Assembly: GCA_003151825.1 (NCBI GenBank) | Contig: PLYO01000043.1 | Span: forward strand, 1 to 44,989 | Origin: Ignavibacteriota bacterium | Lineage (GTDB): Bacteria; Bacteroidota; Ignavibacteria; Palsa-1295 | DNA: 44,989 bases | Direction: 5' to 3' | Shown here: in pieces, positions 44,641 to 44,989 of the stretch | How the letters are laid out: each line of letters opens with the position of its first letter | Position numbering within the stretch: position 1 is the first letter of the stretch | Notes under the pieces: model-generated | Databases searched by the model: none | Told to the model about the DNA's origin: nothing | Seen by the model: only the letters and a program-made list of their open reading frames with translations | Translations under genes and position numbers: made by a program

Positions 44641-44936
44641 AATGTTGTCCTGAAAATAGTTCATAAAAAACATGAAGTGCAAAACTAAAAATGGATCCGT
44701 CAACACCTACGGCGGGCTCAGGCTTCCTCAGCTTGGTACAAAGATACGACAAAAAATCCGGGAGGGCGTGAAACGCGAAATAATTATTTTTTCTCCGAGA
44801 CAACTATTCTGTGGAAACAGTGGATAACTTTTTCATGAAAACTTTGGCTGAGTTCATGAATTACAAATGCAAAAAAAAATCTGAAGTGGGAAACTGGGTT
44901 GGAATCGCCATATTACAGGACAAAACAGGTGCAAAT
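44641..44936. other. Intergenic region upstream of the giant gene
   Basis: No credible gene. Two DnaA-box-like 9-mers lie in opposite sense to the plus strand near 44810-44828 (TGTGGAAAC and GTGGATAAC). The region presumably contains the promoter for the giant leftward gene; no confident boxes are assigned. Confidence 0.4.
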
Positions 44937-44966
44937 AAAAAACGGCAGTTGAAAACTGCCGTTTTT
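44937..44966 (-). terminator. Rho-independent terminator of the tRNA at the window end
   Basis: AAAACGGCAGTT and AACTGCCGTTTT form a 12-bp stem around GAA (44939-44965); on the minus strand it is followed by a T6 tract, immediately 3' of the tRNA. Confidence 0.8.
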
Positions 44967-44967
44967 G

Positions 44968-44989
44968 TCGGGGCGAGAGGATTTGAACC
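44968..44989 (-). tRNA. Partial tRNA, 3' end, probably tRNA-Pro
   Basis: On the minus strand the window edge reads GGTTCAAATCC, a T-loop, then TCT and the acceptor strand CGCCCCG with discriminator A (44968). An acceptor strand pairing with CGGGGCG and discriminator A fits tRNA-Pro. The anticodon lies outside the window, so the identity is an inference. CCA is not encoded. Confidence 0.7.

Overview
The window is 45 kb of a bacterial chromosome of moderate GC content. It is most likely from the Bacteroidota/Chlorobiota (FCB) group, in the Ignavibacteria/Kapabacteria direction. The evidence is a type IX secretion system (T9SS) sortase, PorU, next to PorV, and at least seven further secreted proteins that end in the short beta-sandwich typical of T9SS type A sorting domains. 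Start codons rarely follow a strong Shine-Dalgarno sequence, and several are TTG or GTG, as is common in this group. The lineage is an inference from gene content; no rRNA is present.

Layout. Bases 1-1020 hold the 3' end of secA, followed by a convergent glycine-rich RRM protein gene and two leftward genes for secreted beta-propeller proteins (sialidase-like and Ycf48/BNR-like), separated by a repeat-rich intergenic island (3357-4024). A tRNA-Ser(GGA) lies at 6401-6489. From 6708 to 26640 all genes point right: porU, porV, an Fn3-like lipoprotein, an SLBB protein, a solute-binding lipoprotein, era, a DUF1015 protein, fabI, a DUF1801 protein, purF, a giant S8 protease, a ribbon-helix-helix/PIN toxin-antitoxin pair, and dcd. 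From 26650 to 44640 nearly everything points left: a small membrane protein, metK, two tandemly duplicated secreted arylsulfotransferase-like proteins, a membrane-anchored toast-rack-like protein, a lipoprotein, rpsA, a second BNR propeller and a giant 1589-residue secreted protein. The exceptions are two small rightward genes for cysteine-rich exported proteins at 33.7-34.3 kb. The window ends inside a tRNA, probably tRNA-Pro.

How it fits together. PorU (Cys/His catalytic pair intact) and PorV are the outer-membrane sortase and shuttle that process proteins carrying C-terminal sorting domains. Many of their likely clients are encoded in the same 45 kb: sialidase-like, two BNR propellers, S8 protease, two arylsulfotransferase-like proteins and the giant beta-helix-like protein. 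Housekeeping genes (secA, era, fabI, purF, metK, rpsA, dcd) are interspersed.

Most notable observations: (1) short palindromic repeats of the kind usually seen between genes lie in frame inside proteins, forming most of the PorV signal peptide and a loop in the solute-binding protein; (2) the duplicated arylsulfotransferase genes share a leader hairpin that ends on the start codon, with one compensatory base change between copies; (3) a GATGC pentanucleotide tract just after the start codon of the giant secreted protein could make it phase variable; (4) two otherwise unrelated neighbouring proteins carry nearly identical sorting domains; (5) there is a pair of exported metallothionein-like proteins.
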